Below, piece by piece: positions 55,143 through 63,724 of a stretch of DNA of 64,000 bases. Location: assembly GCF_030582395.1 (NCBI RefSeq), contig NZ_CP104381.1, forward strand, positions 1,674,001 through 1,738,000, written 5' to 3'. The notes beneath the pieces are model-generated. The model had not been told where the DNA came from and ran no database searches. It worked only from the letters and a program-made list of their open reading frames with translations. The stretch comes from Ralstonia pickettii. GTDB taxonomy: Bacteria; Pseudomonadota; Gammaproteobacteria; Burkholderiales; Burkholderiaceae. Made by a program: the position numbers and the translations under genes. How positions within the stretch are numbered: the stretch's first letter is position 1; every line of letters begins with the position of its first letter.

Positions 55143-55730
55143 ATGAAATTCTGTTCCAACTGCGGCCAGTCAGTCGTCTCGCGCATTCCTGCCGGCGACA
55201 ACCGACTGCGCGACGTTTGCGACCACTGCAATACGATTCACTATGTGAATCCGCGCAACGTGGTCGGCACCGTGCCCGTTTGGAACGACCAGGTCCTCCT
55301 CTGCAAGCGCGCGATTGAGCCGCGCTACGGCTTCTGGACCCTGCCCGCCGGCTTCATGGAAATCGGGGAGACGACCGCCCAGGCCGCCAACCGGGAAACC
55401 GTGGAAGAAGCCGGCGCCAATGTTGAAATCGGCGAACTGTATTCGGTGCTCAACGTGCCGCACGTGCATCAGGTGCATCTGTTCTATCTGGCCAAGTTGA
55501 ACGATCTGGATTTCGCGCCGGGCGAAGAAAGCCTGGAAGTCGCACTCTTCAATGAGGCCGACATACCTTGGGATGATCTCGCCTTCCCGACTGTGATCCA
55601 CACGCTGCGCTGTTTCTTCGCAGACCGCGCGGCTGGCAAGCTTGCCGACGGCAGCTTTCGCCTCCATACGCTCGACATCTACAAGCCGATGCGCTCCGCC
55701 GCGATAGACACGCCGGCCACGACGCCGTAA
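55143..55730 (+). CDS. NUDIX hydrolase with zinc ribbon
   Basis: A 195-residue NUDIX protein with an N-terminal zinc ribbon (CSNCGQ and CDHCNT). The Nudix box GFMEIGETTAQAANRETVEE followed by AGA fits G-x5-E-x7-REUXEEXGU. NUDIX proteins with this ribbon include NADH pyrophosphatase relatives, but the substrate here is unknown. The ATG follows the promoter-like region after the tRNA terminator. aat starts 24 bp downstream. Confidence 0.88.
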   Translation: MKFCSNCGQSVVSRIPAGDNRLRDVCDHCNTIHYVNPRNVVGTVPVWNDQVLLCKRAIEPRYGFWTLPAGFMEIGETTAQAANRETVEEAGANVEIGELYSVLNVPHVHQVHLFYLAKLNDLDFAPGEESLEVALFNEADIPWDDLAFPTVIHTLRCFFADRAAGKLADGSFRLHTLDIYKPMRSAAIDTPATTP

Positions 55731-55754
55731 CGCCCACCCCACGTTGTCTGCATC

Positions 55755-56501
55755 ATGATCGCCTGGCTGGATCCGCATGATCCCTTCCCGCCGGTCGATC
55801 GTGCGCTGGGGCCGGAGTCTGAAGCGCCTGGGCTGCTGGCCGCAAGCGCCGAGCTATCGCCGCAACGGCTGCTGATTGCGTATCGGCAAGGTATTTTCCC
55901 GTGGTACGCCCAGGGCCAGCCGGTGCTGTGGTGGAGCACCGACCCGCGCATGGTGCTTCGCCCCGAAGACTTTCGCGTATCGACGACATTTCGCAAAACG
56001 CTGCGCCGCGTGCTTGACGACCCCGCCTGGGAAATCCGCATCGACCACGGATTCCGAGAAACGATGGTGGCGTGTGCCACCACAGCCCGCCCCGGCCAGC
56101 ACGGCACGTGGATCACCGAAGACGTTATTCAGGCGTACACATCCCTGCACCGCCGCGGCTATGCACACAGCGTTGAGACCTGGTACGCGGGGCAACGCGT
56201 GGGCGGCTTGTACGGCGTGGCGCTCGGCCGCATGTTCTATGGCGAGTCGATGTTTGCGCATCGCACCGACGCTTCCAAAATCGCGCTGGCGGCGCTCTGC
56301 GCCTTCCTCGGCGGTCAGGGCGTCGCGATGATAGACTGCCAGCAGGAGACCGAGCATCTTGCGTCGCTGGGCGGCGCCCCAGTGCCGCGCGCGGCGTTTC
56401 TTGCACATGTGCGGGAAGCGGCCAACGCGCCGGCCATCGTGCCTTGGCACTTCGACAAATCGGTGCTCCGCCGGTGGACCGTGCGCAATGAGCAAGCTTA
56501 A
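55755..56501 (+). CDS. aat: leucyl/phenylalanyl-tRNA-protein transferase
   Basis: Aat adds Leu or Phe to proteins with N-terminal Lys or Arg, marking them for ClpAP. The 248-residue product has the family motifs [23 protein letters not shown] near the start, then [33 protein letters not shown] and [23 protein letters not shown]. Length and order are normal. Its last codons overlap bpt by 14 bp. Confidence 0.95.
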   Translation: MIAWLDPHDPFPPVDRALGPESEAPGLLAASAELSPQRLLIAYRQGIFPWYAQGQPVLWWSTDPRMVLRPEDFRVSTTFRKTLRRVLDDPAWEIRIDHGFRETMVACATTARPGQHGTWITEDVIQAYTSLHRRGYAHSVETWYAGQRVGGLYGVALGRMFYGESMFAHRTDASKIALAALCAFLGGQGVAMIDCQQETEHLASLGGAPVPRAAFLAHVREAANAPAIVPWHFDKSVLRRWTVRNEQA

Positions 56502-57252
56502 GGAACTTCCCCTCTCAGCATTGCAGTTCTATGCAACCGCGCCCTACGCGTGCAGCTATCTGGATGGCCGCTTGGCGCGCTCGCAGGTCGCTACGCCGGC
56601 GCATCTGATCAATGCCGATGTCTATTCGAAGCTTGTGCGCGCCGGCTTCCGGCGCAGCGGCATCTTCACCTACCGCCCTCATTGCGACGACTGCCATGCA
56701 TGCACGCCATGCCGCGTCGTCGTCGATCAATACGCGCCGTCGCGGGCACAGCGCCGCGCCGCCGAGCGGCATCAAGCCCTTGAGGCTCTGGTTGCACCGC
56801 TTACCTATGTCGAAGAGCACTATCAGCTCTACCTGCTGTATCAGTCGGTCCGCCATGCGGGCGGCGGCATGGATCACGACAGCCGCGATCAATACGAGCA
56901 GTTCCTGCTGCAGAGCCGCGTAAATTCGCGTTTGGTGGAGTTTCGCGAGCCGCCCGAATCGCCATCGGCGGGCAAGCTGCGCATGGTCAGCATGATCGAC
57001 GTGCTCGAAGACGGGCTGTCGTCCGTCTACACGTTCTACGATCCGATCGAGCAAAAGGCGAGTTACGGGACGTACAACGTTCTTTGGCAGATCGCCCAGG
57101 CGCAGGCGCTGGATCTTCCCTACGTCTATCTCGGCTACTGGATCGAACAGAGCCGAAAGATGGCCTATAAGGCGCACTTCCAGCCGCTGGAACTGCTCGT
57201 CAACGGCGAGTGGCGGCGATTTGAAGACGTGGTGCCGCTGTCCACGGAATGA
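56488..57252 (+). CDS. bpt: aspartate/glutamate leucyltransferase Bpt
   Basis: Bpt adds Leu to N-terminal Asp or Glu, forming degrons. The 254-residue ATE-family product has the conserved Cys-rich segment [20 protein letters not shown] and the C-terminal [22 protein letters not shown]. The ATG at 56488 overlaps aat by 14 bp, so the two N-degron enzymes are coupled. Its TGA abuts the stop of the convergent lipoprotein gene in the sequence TGATCA. Confidence 0.94.
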   Translation: MSKLKELPLSALQFYATAPYACSYLDGRLARSQVATPAHLINADVYSKLVRAGFRRSGIFTYRPHCDDCHACTPCRVVVDQYAPSRAQRRAAERHQALEALVAPLTYVEEHYQLYLLYQSVRHAGGGMDHDSRDQYEQFLLQSRVNSRLVEFREPPESPSAGKLRMVSMIDVLEDGLSSVYTFYDPIEQKASYGTYNVLWQIAQAQALDLPYVYLGYWIEQSRKMAYKAHFQPLELLVNGEWRRFEDVVPLSTE

Positions 57253-57420
57253 TCAGCGCGACGTGCGCTCGACCCCGACATCGACGACGCCGTAAGCACT
57301 GATGTTGGAACTCTCGCGGTATTGATCGCGCGAAGTCGTGCAGCCTGCCAACGCGCCGGCGGCGCAAACCAAACCAGCCGTCCAGAGTGCGGCGCGCTTC
57401 CACCAAGTGGTTTTGTTCAT
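57253..57420 (-). CDS. small lipoprotein
   Basis: A 55-residue product: MNKTTWWKRAALWTAGLVCA, then a lipobox ALAGC (Cys about 27), and a mature part containing RDQYRESSNISAYGVVDVGV. The signal and lipobox are clear, so it is a membrane-anchored lipoprotein. The C-terminal motif is shared by small beta-proteobacterial lipoproteins of unknown function. It starts 14 bp after the TM2 gene, so they may be cotranscribed. Confidence 0.75.
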   Translation of the reverse strand: MNKTTWWKRAALWTAGLVCAAGALAGCTTSRDQYRESSNISAYGVVDVGVERTSR

Positions 57421-57434
57421 GAGGTCGATTCCTT

Positions 57435-57749
57435 TCAGGGCGTGGTCGAAAGCTGCTCGGCTAGCGCCGTGTTATTGGCCCGGACCATTCCGGGAATCAG
57501 GAACACGTCCACCAGCACCCACAGTCCGCCGATAACCGCTAGCACCCAACCTGCAGTGTTGCCCATGTCACGAAATGCGAGCCATGTGCCGCCAATGTTG
57601 GCGATGGCCTGCGCGATGCCGCTGCCTGGCCGCTTCAGGTAGAAGCGATGCGCCCCAAGGAAGCCCAGCAAAAACCACCACAGATAAGCCACGCCAGAAC
57701 TCTTCTTCTGGGCGTCGTACAGCATGATTTCGCGGGCGGTCTGGTTCAT
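57435..57749 (-). CDS. TM2 domain protein
   Basis: A 104-residue membrane protein with a TM2 domain: YLWWFLLGFLGAHRFYLKRP with its G-x-H-R-F-Y signature, and a second span AGWVLAVIGGLWVLVDVFLIPG with the conserved Asp. Family function is unknown. It is followed by the small lipoprotein. Confidence 0.87.
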   Translation of the reverse strand: MNQTAREIMLYDAQKKSSGVAYLWWFLLGFLGAHRFYLKRPGSGIAQAIANIGGTWLAFRDMGNTAGWVLAVIGGLWVLVDVFLIPGMVRANNTALAEQLSTTP

Positions 57750-57818
57750 GGCATTGGATGACTCGGGAATAGGCTCTCAGACACTAGCACGCATCCCGCG
57801 TTCCATGCCGCCTCCCAA

Positions 57819-58100
57819 TTACATGCGGGCGAACTTGGCCTCGGCCTTGTCCGTCCACAACCGCATTTCGGCCAGCAACGACGACGGCGAGAAAGAGCAG
57901 CTTTCCTCGCCAAACGACACCGCCATATCCAGCCGCTGCAGCAAAGAACGCCGCACCTGATCGTACGCCGGAGGCAAGACCGCCAACGGCGCGAGAACGG
58001 CATCGTCGCGCCACTGCTTGAGCAGGTGCGGCAAATCGGCCGACTTTGCGTGTCGATCGAGCGCGTCGCGCAGCGTTTGGAGAGAATCAGCGGAGGTCAT
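57819..58100 (-). CDS. unknown protein encoded at the end of the lut operon
   Basis: A 93-residue soluble protein of helical character (MTSADSLQTLRDALDRHAKS..., EESCSFSPSSLLAEMRLW). No family recognised. Its ATG overlaps the lutB stop as ATGA, so translation is coupled to LutB. In many lut operons lutC lies here; this is far too short to be LutC. Confidence 0.7.
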   Translation of the reverse strand: MTSADSLQTLRDALDRHAKSADLPHLLKQWRDDAVLAPLAVLPPAYDQVRRSLLQRLDMAVSFGEESCSFSPSSLLAEMRLWTDKAEAKFARM

Positions 58101-59506
58101 GCTCGGGCCTTCTTTTCACGGTACAGCTCACGGAATGTTTTGCCTGCGGGGGCCGGCATGTCGCGTGTGTCGGTCCACCCCTTGCCGACCGGCAGCGAGT
58201 GGATCAGCTTCTTGTCACCGCCCATCCAGCGCAGCATGCGCGCTGCCATCCAGGTGCTGGCGGAGTACAACGCCGGTCGCTTTGCCATGAAGCCCCACAC
58301 GCGCAAGCCAAAGCGTTCCGCCTGCGGGCGAAGTTCGCGCTCCATCTGTTTTTCGCGCAGCGTACGCAGCAGGTCCGACAACGGGATCGACGCAGGACAC
58401 ACGCGATTGCATTCACCGCACAGCGTCGCCGCTTGCGGCAGGTCCAGCGCGTTCGACAGCCCAACGTAGCTCGGCGTCAGCACGCTGCCCATCGGGCCCG
58501 GATACACCCAGCCGTACGCGTGGCCGCCGATCTTCTGATAGACCGGGCAATGGTTCATGCAGGCGCCGCATCGAATGCAGCGAAGCATCTCCTGGAATTC
58601 GCCGCCGATCAGGCCGCTGCGGCCGCCGTCGACGATGACGAAGTACATATGCTCCGGGCCGTCCTTCTCGCCGGGCGCGCGCGGGCCTGTGAGGAGCGAG
58701 AAATAATTCGAGATCGCCTGCCCCGTGGCGGAGCGCGGCAGCAAGCGCATGACGGTCGCCAGATCCTCCAGCGTCGGCAGCACCTTCTCGATGCCCGTCA
58801 CGGCAACGTGCACGCGCGGCATGATCGTGCACATGCCCTCGTTGCCCTCATTGGTGACGATCGCCACGGAGCCCGTCTCGGCAATGATGAAGTTGCCGCC
58901 CGTGACCCCCATGTCGGCGGACAGGAACTCCGGCCGCAGCACTTCCCGCGCCTCGCGCGTCATCTCCGGAATATCGGACAGCCGCGGCTTGTTGTGCGTC
59001 TTTGCGAAGAGATCGGCGATCTCCTCCTTATCCTTGTGCACCACCGGCGCAATGATGTGCGACGGCGGCTCGCTGTCGTTGATCTGCAGGATGTACTCGC
59101 CCAGATCGGTCTCGATGCTCTGCACCCCCATCTCGCCGAGCACCTGATTGAGGCGCATTTCTTCGGTCACCATCGACTTGCTCTTGATGACCTTCTTGAC
59201 GTCGTGCTTGCGGGCGATCTCGGCGACCAGGCGCGCGGCATCGGCCGTGGTTTCGGCAAACAGCACCTTGGCACCACGGCGCGTCGCTTCCGCCTCGAAC
59301 GTGGCAAGCCACATGTCGAGGTTTTCCAGCGCGCGGTTGCGGCGCTCCTTCAGCGCTTCACGCGTGGCCGGAAAATCGATGTCCTGGATGGCCGCCGCGC
59401 GTGCGGTGACAAACTTTGTCGAAAGCTTCGTGAGGTTCTGCTGCAGGCGCTTGTCGGCGAGCTTCTGCCCCGCGCGCGCCTTGAATTCCATGCTGCGGAC
59501 TTGCAT
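58097..59506 (-). CDS. lutB: L-lactate utilization iron-sulfur protein LutB
   Basis: A 469-residue subunit of the LutABC lactate dehydrogenase. The N-terminal LUD domain includes KSKSMVTEEMRLNQVLGEMG and TGGNFIIAETGSVAIVTNEGN. Two ferredoxin-type clusters follow, CIRCGACMNHCPVYQ and CGECNRVCPASIP. The C-terminus ends FRELYREKKARA. The start at ATG 59506 has GGAG upstream. The gene follows lutA by 36 bp. Confidence 0.93.
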   Translation of the reverse strand: MQVRSMEFKARAGQKLADKRLQQNLTKLSTKFVTARAAAIQDIDFPATREALKERRNRALENLDMWLATFEAEATRRGAKVLFAETTADAARLVAEIARKHDVKKVIKSKSMVTEEMRLNQVLGEMGVQSIETDLGEYILQINDSEPPSHIIAPVVHKDKEEIADLFAKTHNKPRLSDIPEMTREAREVLRPEFLSADMGVTGGNFIIAETGSVAIVTNEGNEGMCTIMPRVHVAVTGIEKVLPTLEDLATVMRLLPRSATGQAISNYFSLLTGPRAPGEKDGPEHMYFVIVDGGRSGLIGGEFQEMLRCIRCGACMNHCPVYQKIGGHAYGWVYPGPMGSVLTPSYVGLSNALDLPQAATLCGECNRVCPASIPLSDLLRTLREKQMERELRPQAERFGLRVWGFMAKRPALYSASTWMAARMLRWMGGDKKLIHSLPVGKGWTDTRDMPAPAGKTFRELYREKKARA

Positions 59507-59542
59507 GCGATTGCGTCTCCGTCGTGTTCGTGGCGTTGCGAT

Positions 59543-60268
59543 TTACGCGTCGCCGGCGAGGACTTGCGCGATGTGCAGCACGCGCGTGTGCGTGTCACCC
59601 GTACGGCGCAGCCGGCCTTCGATGTTGAGCATGCAGCCCACGTCGCCGAGCACCACCGCATCGGCGCCGCTGGCCTTGATGTTGGCGCATTTCTCATCCG
59701 CAATCGCGGTGGAGATATCGCCGTACTTGATCGAGAACGTGCCGCCGAAACCGCAGCAAGCCTCGCATGCAGGCATCTCGGTCAGTTGCACGCCCGGAAG
59801 TTTGCGGAGCAACTCGCGCGGCTGCGCTTTCACGCCAAGCTCGCGCAGACCAGAGCACGAATCGTGGTACGTCACGTGGCCGTGAAACTCCGAGTCGAGC
59901 GCTTCGATGCGTGCCACGTTGACGAGAAAATCGGTCAGTTCGTACACACGCGGCGCAAGGCGCTCATATCGACCCGCCAGCTCCGGATCATCGCGAAACA
60001 AATCGGCGTAGCCCTTGCGGATCATGCCGCCGCACGACCCGGACGGAATGACAACGTAGTCGAACTGCTCGAATTCCTTGAGCGTTTTCTCGGCCAAGTC
60101 ACGGGCCAGGGGGCGATCCCCAGAGTTGTAGGCGGGCTGCCCGCAGCAGGTCTGCGCGGGGGGCACCACGACGTCGTAACCGGCCTTTTCCAGCAGCTTG
60201 AGCACCGAAAACCCGATCTCGGGCCGCATCAGATCAATGAGGCAAGTGACGAACAAACCTACGCGCAT
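59543..60268 (-). CDS. lutA: L-lactate utilization protein LutA
   Basis: A 241-residue protein with the two CCG-type Cys-rich motifs, VVPPAQTCCGQPAYN and ACEACCGFGGTFS, characteristic of LutA and of heterodisulfide reductase-like subunits. The start MRVGLFVTCLIDLMRPEIG is typical. The ATG at 60268 is preferred over the open extension to 60340. It is divergent from the IclR gene, and probably the first gene of the operon. Confidence 0.92.
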   Translation of the reverse strand: MRVGLFVTCLIDLMRPEIGFSVLKLLEKAGYDVVVPPAQTCCGQPAYNSGDRPLARDLAEKTLKEFEQFDYVVIPSGSCGGMIRKGYADLFRDDPELAGRYERLAPRVYELTDFLVNVARIEALDSEFHGHVTYHDSCSGLRELGVKAQPRELLRKLPGVQLTEMPACEACCGFGGTFSIKYGDISTAIADEKCANIKASGADAVVLGDVGCMLNIEGRLRRTGDTHTRVLHIAQVLAGDA

Positions 60269-60471
60269 GGGAGTCTCGTGTGTTCTGCGGGAGCCGCCAT
60301 TATGCGCCTGACACCGCGCGTGGCACGGGTCTACGGGCACAGAACTTCTTCATGCCGGTGGTGAGTGCGCTTCACGAGGTGGCGCCAAGCACAGTCGCTG
60401 GCCGACCGAGAAAGCCCTCGAAAATACCCGGAATCATGCTTCGGGAGGGTGCGCATTTTCACATCGTGGGA

Positions 60472-60477
60472 TAGAAT
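60472..60477 (+). promoter_or_regulatory. putative -10 of the iclR-type gene
   Basis: TAGAAT about 30 bp upstream of the ATG, in the lutA-iclR intergenic region. No strong -35 was found. Confidence 0.35.
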
Positions 60478-60507
60478 TTTGCATCGCATCCGCAACCCAC
60501 TGCACCC

Positions 60508-61305
60508 ATGGCAGAAGCAGACAAGGACCCCGGCAAGACGTCTATCCAGGTCATCGAACGCATGATGATGCTGCTAGACGCGCTTGCCGATCACGCCGAT
60601 CCGGTCAGCCTGAAGGCGCTGTCGGCCAGCACCGGCCTGCACCCGTCCACCGCGCATCGCATCCTGAACGACATGGTGGCTTGCCGCTTCGTCGATCGCT
60701 CCGACCCGGGCAGCTACCGTCTCGGCATGCGTTTGCTGGAACTGGGCAACCTCGTCAAGGCGCGCCTGTCGGTACGAGAAGCGGCGCTGGCGCCGATGCG
60801 CGCCCTGCACCGCCTGACGGGCCAGACCGTCAACCTCTCGGTGCGTCAGGGCGACGAGATCGTCTACATCGAGCGCGCCTATTCCGAGCGCTCCGGTATG
60901 CAAGTCGTGCGCGCCATTGGTGGCCGCGCGCCGCTGCATCTGACTTCGGTTGGCAAGCTGTTCCTGGCTGCTGACGAACTGGGCCGTGTGCGCGCCTATG
61001 CGACTCGCACGGGCTTGTCTGGCCACACCCGCACCTCCATCACGGATTTGCCCAAGCTTGAACGCGAACTCAACTGGGTGCGCACCAACGGCTACGCGCG
61101 TGACAACGAAGAACTGGAACTCGGCGTGCGCTGTATCGCTGCCGGCATCTATGATGATTCGCGGCGTCTGGTCGCGGGCTTGTCGCTATCGGCACCGGCA
61201 GACCGGTTGCAGGACAGCTGGCTCGACAACCTCAAAGACACTGCGCTGCAAATCTCCAAAGGGATGGGCTACACGCACGACGACGATACGGTGCGCGCAG
61301 AGTAA
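60508..61305 (+). CDS. IclR family transcriptional regulator
   Basis: A 265-residue IclR regulator. The N-terminal winged helix (VIERMMMLLDALADHADPVSLKALSASTGLHPSTAHRILNDMVA) is clear, followed by the ligand-binding domain with GAPLHLTSVGKLFL-like sequence (GRAPLHLTSVGKLFLAADE) and NEELELGVRCIAAGIYD. Its position divergent from lutAB suggests it controls lactate use (inference). The start ATG lacks a strong ribosome-binding site. A perfect terminator follows. Confidence 0.92.
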   Translation: MAEADKDPGKTSIQVIERMMMLLDALADHADPVSLKALSASTGLHPSTAHRILNDMVACRFVDRSDPGSYRLGMRLLELGNLVKARLSVREAALAPMRALHRLTGQTVNLSVRQGDEIVYIERAYSERSGMQVVRAIGGRAPLHLTSVGKLFLAADELGRVRAYATRTGLSGHTRTSITDLPKLERELNWVRTNGYARDNEELELGVRCIAAGIYDDSRRLVAGLSLSAPADRLQDSWLDNLKDTALQISKGMGYTHDDDTVRAE

Positions 61306-61319
61306 GCCGCTGGCGTTGA

Positions 61320-61359
61320 CCAACAAAAAAGCGCGTTCGATGACGCGCTTTTTTGTTGG
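61320..61359. terminator. bidirectional terminator between iclR and pbpG-type gene
   Basis: CCAACAAAAAAGCGCGT (61320-61336) and its reverse complement (61343-61359) form a 17-bp stem with TCGATG loop, flanked by A and T runs. Confidence 0.9.
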
Positions 61360-61372
61360 GCGATGCCCCGGC

Positions 61373-62563
61373 TCAAGCGCCGTGCTGGTCCGACGCCAGC
61401 ACGGTTGCCGGCTGCGTGGACACCGGCACATTCCGCAACGGCGCTGCCGCCTGCGTGGCCGGCTCGATGTGCGGATTGCGCTCCAGCCAATTGCGTACGC
61501 GCGTGGCGTCTGCAAAACGCGTGAGGTTGCCGGCCGAATCCAGGAACACCATCACGACGTTGCGGCCATGCACGTTGGCCTGCATCACCAGGCAGCGGCC
61601 TGCCTCGTTGATGAAGCCGGTCTTTTGAAGGCCGATATCCCACTCTCCGCCGCGCACCAGACGGTTGGTGTTGACGTAGTGGAGCGTGCGCCCGTTGGCG
61701 CTGACCGTATGTTCAGGAGTGGTCGTGAATTGCCGAATGAGCGGTACCTTGTAGGCCGCCATCACGATCTTGGCAAGATCCTGCGCGCTCGACACATTGC
61801 TGCTCGACAGGCCGTTCGAATCGACATAGTGCGTATCGTTCATGCCCAGCTCGCGTGCCTTGCGGTTCATGGCGGCAACGAATGCCGGACGACCGCCCGG
61901 ATAGTTGCGGCCGAGTGCAGAAGCCGCACGGTTTTCCGACGACATCAGCGCCAGCAGCAGCAGGTCTTCGCGGGTAAGCATCGTGCCGAAACGCAGGCGC
62001 GAGCCCGTGTTGCGCTCGTAGTCGCGATCTTCATCGGTAATTTCAAGCAGCTCGTCCATCGGCTGATGGGCATCGGTCACGACCAGTGCAGTCATCAGCT
62101 TGGTGATCGAGGCGATCGGCAGCACGGCCGACGAATTCTTCTGGAACAGCACTTCGCCGTTGTTCTGGTCCATTACCAGGGCGACGGAGGAACGCAGCGC
62201 CAACGCATCGGGCGTCGCACGCAGGCCCATCGCTTCACCCAGCGTCGGCGATGCCGGCACAAACGCGGCGCGCACCGGACGAGCACCGCGCTCAACCATG
62301 ATCACGCGGCGCTTGCCCTTCACTGTGACGACCTTGCGGACTTTGCTGGAGACGACTTCATCACCATTCGCAGCCGCGACATTGGCGCTGGCCTTGCGAT
62401 TAGCAACGGTCTTGCCTTTGGATTTGGCTTTCTTGCTGGCGGCGGGTTTTTTATCGGCCGTGGCAGCGTTGGCCACTGTAGCGACTGAGGCAGCAGCGAG
62501 CGCGACCGTCATCAGCGAAACAAAGCCGAGACGTCGAAAAAATGAGGAAACAGACCGTGACAT
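61373..62563 (-). CDS. pbpG: D-alanyl-D-alanine endopeptidase, PBP7 type
   Basis: A 396-residue serine peptidase of the peptidase S11 family. After a signal peptide (about 1-33, cleaved near ANA) and a Lys/Ala-rich linker comes the catalytic domain with SxxK in IASITKLMTALVV, SxN in SSENRAASALG and KTG in QKTGFINEAG. Length and order are typical of PbpG. It remodels peptidoglycan cross-links in the periplasm. The upstream intergenic region holds its promoter. Confidence 0.9.
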   Translation of the reverse strand: MSRSVSSFFRRLGFVSLMTVALAAASVATVANAATADKKPAASKKAKSKGKTVANRKASANVAAANGDEVVSSKVRKVVTVKGKRRVIMVERGARPVRAAFVPASPTLGEAMGLRATPDALALRSSVALVMDQNNGEVLFQKNSSAVLPIASITKLMTALVVTDAHQPMDELLEITDEDRDYERNTGSRLRFGTMLTREDLLLLALMSSENRAASALGRNYPGGRPAFVAAMNRKARELGMNDTHYVDSNGLSSSNVSSAQDLAKIVMAAYKVPLIRQFTTTPEHTVSANGRTLHYVNTNRLVRGGEWDIGLQKTGFINEAGRCLVMQANVHGRNVVMVFLDSAGNLTRFADATRVRNWLERNPHIEPATQAAAPLRNVPVSTQPATVLASDQHGA

Positions 62564-63000
62564 GGTTCGATCACCCGCGCGTGAGATGGCGCAAGTGTAG
62601 GCAAAAACAAAATTCTTAGCAAGATGAAGGACTTAGCTCACGGCCTTAAAGTTTGACCTGTGGAGCCTTATCATTCGGTCATCAATTCGACGCAATTGTC
62701 TGCTCACGCAGAACTGCAATGGCGAAGAAAGTTGCGCAAAGCGCACATAACGCTCAGGGAGGAATCATCAACGGATTCCGGAAGTTCCCGTGAGTTCCGT
62801 GGCGCTTGCCGACAATCACGGTTTACAACCGAAGCCAACAGTTCCTAACAACACGTGCGCGTCATACGCCGAGTCACAGATGGAAGTCTAACGACGGATG
62901 CGCAGTATCTGTTGACATAATTCGATGACTTTTCGCCGCCATTTCTCGCTTTGCACGAATATGTGCGCCGTAGCGCGCGGGCTCCGGCACGATGACGACA
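62564..63000. other. noncoding region upstream of pbpG-type gene
   Basis: About 440 bp with lower GC than the surroundings. No convincing gene. A TACACT on the minus strand (62594-62599) could be a -10 for pbpG, though no good -35 is seen. Short frames here lack coding character. Confidence 0.5.
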
Positions 63001-63708
63001 TCAATCCAGGAAGCGAGTGAACTCGGAGACAGGTGCGCGCTCGGTGACGAGCGTATTTTCGATGGCAGCACGATTCGCATAACCCATCGACATGCCGCAG
63101 ACGAGCATTTCGTCATCGGTCAGCCGCAGATGCTCGGCGATGATCCGATGGAACTGCGTGAAAGCGGCCTGTGGACACGTATCGATGCCGCGAGCACGCG
63201 CTGCCACCATCACCGCTTCCAAAAACATGCCGTAATCAAGCCAGCTGCCCTGCTCCATCACGCGGTCGATTGTGAAGATGATGCCGACCGGCGCATCGAA
63301 GAATCGGAAGTTGCGCGCATGCTGTGCGTGCATGCGCTCCTTGTCGGTGCGGCCGATGCCCAGCAGGCCGTAAAGATCCCAGCCGACCTTGCGGCGGCGG
63401 CTCTGGTACGGATCGATCCATGTGCGGGGGTAGTACGGATACTCCTCGCGATGCACCGTGTCCGCCTCCGGGTGGTCGTACGCCGCCAACACCGATTCGG
63501 ACAAGCGTGCTTTCGATTCACCCGTCAGCACATAGACTTTCCACGGCTGCGTGTTGCTGCCTGACGGCGCACGGCGTGCGACATCCAGAATCGCTTCGAT
63601 GTCTTCACGAGCGACCGGCGTCGGCAGGAACGCGCGTACGGAACGGCGCGAAGTGATTGCCTGATCGACGAGCTCGACTTCTGCGGAGGTGGGGCGTCGG
63701 TCGGTCAT
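63001..63708 (-). CDS. nitroreductase family protein
   Basis: A 235-residue FMN nitroreductase. The start TSRRSVRAFLPTPVAREDIEAILDVARRAPSGSNTQPWKVYV is a family signature, and the central VGIIFTIDRV and the C-terminal CGMSMGYANRAAIENTL complete it. The substrate is unknown. The ATG at 63708 is taken; the frame extends to 63912 through the thioesterase gene. The next gene upstream on the same strand ends 16 bp away. Confidence 0.88.
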   Translation of the reverse strand: MTDRRPTSAEVELVDQAITSRRSVRAFLPTPVAREDIEAILDVARRAPSGSNTQPWKVYVLTGESKARLSESVLAAYDHPEADTVHREEYPYYPRTWIDPYQSRRRKVGWDLYGLLGIGRTDKERMHAQHARNFRFFDAPVGIIFTIDRVMEQGSWLDYGMFLEAVMVAARARGIDTCPQAAFTQFHRIIAEHLRLTDDEMLVCGMSMGYANRAAIENTLVTERAPVSEFTRFLD

Positions 63709-63724
63709 GGCAATGCGTACAAAT

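Noticed and set aside
62660..62848. 62-residue frame in the pbpG upstream region
   Set aside because: No ribosome-binding site, no recognisable motif, atypical composition; treated as noncoding.
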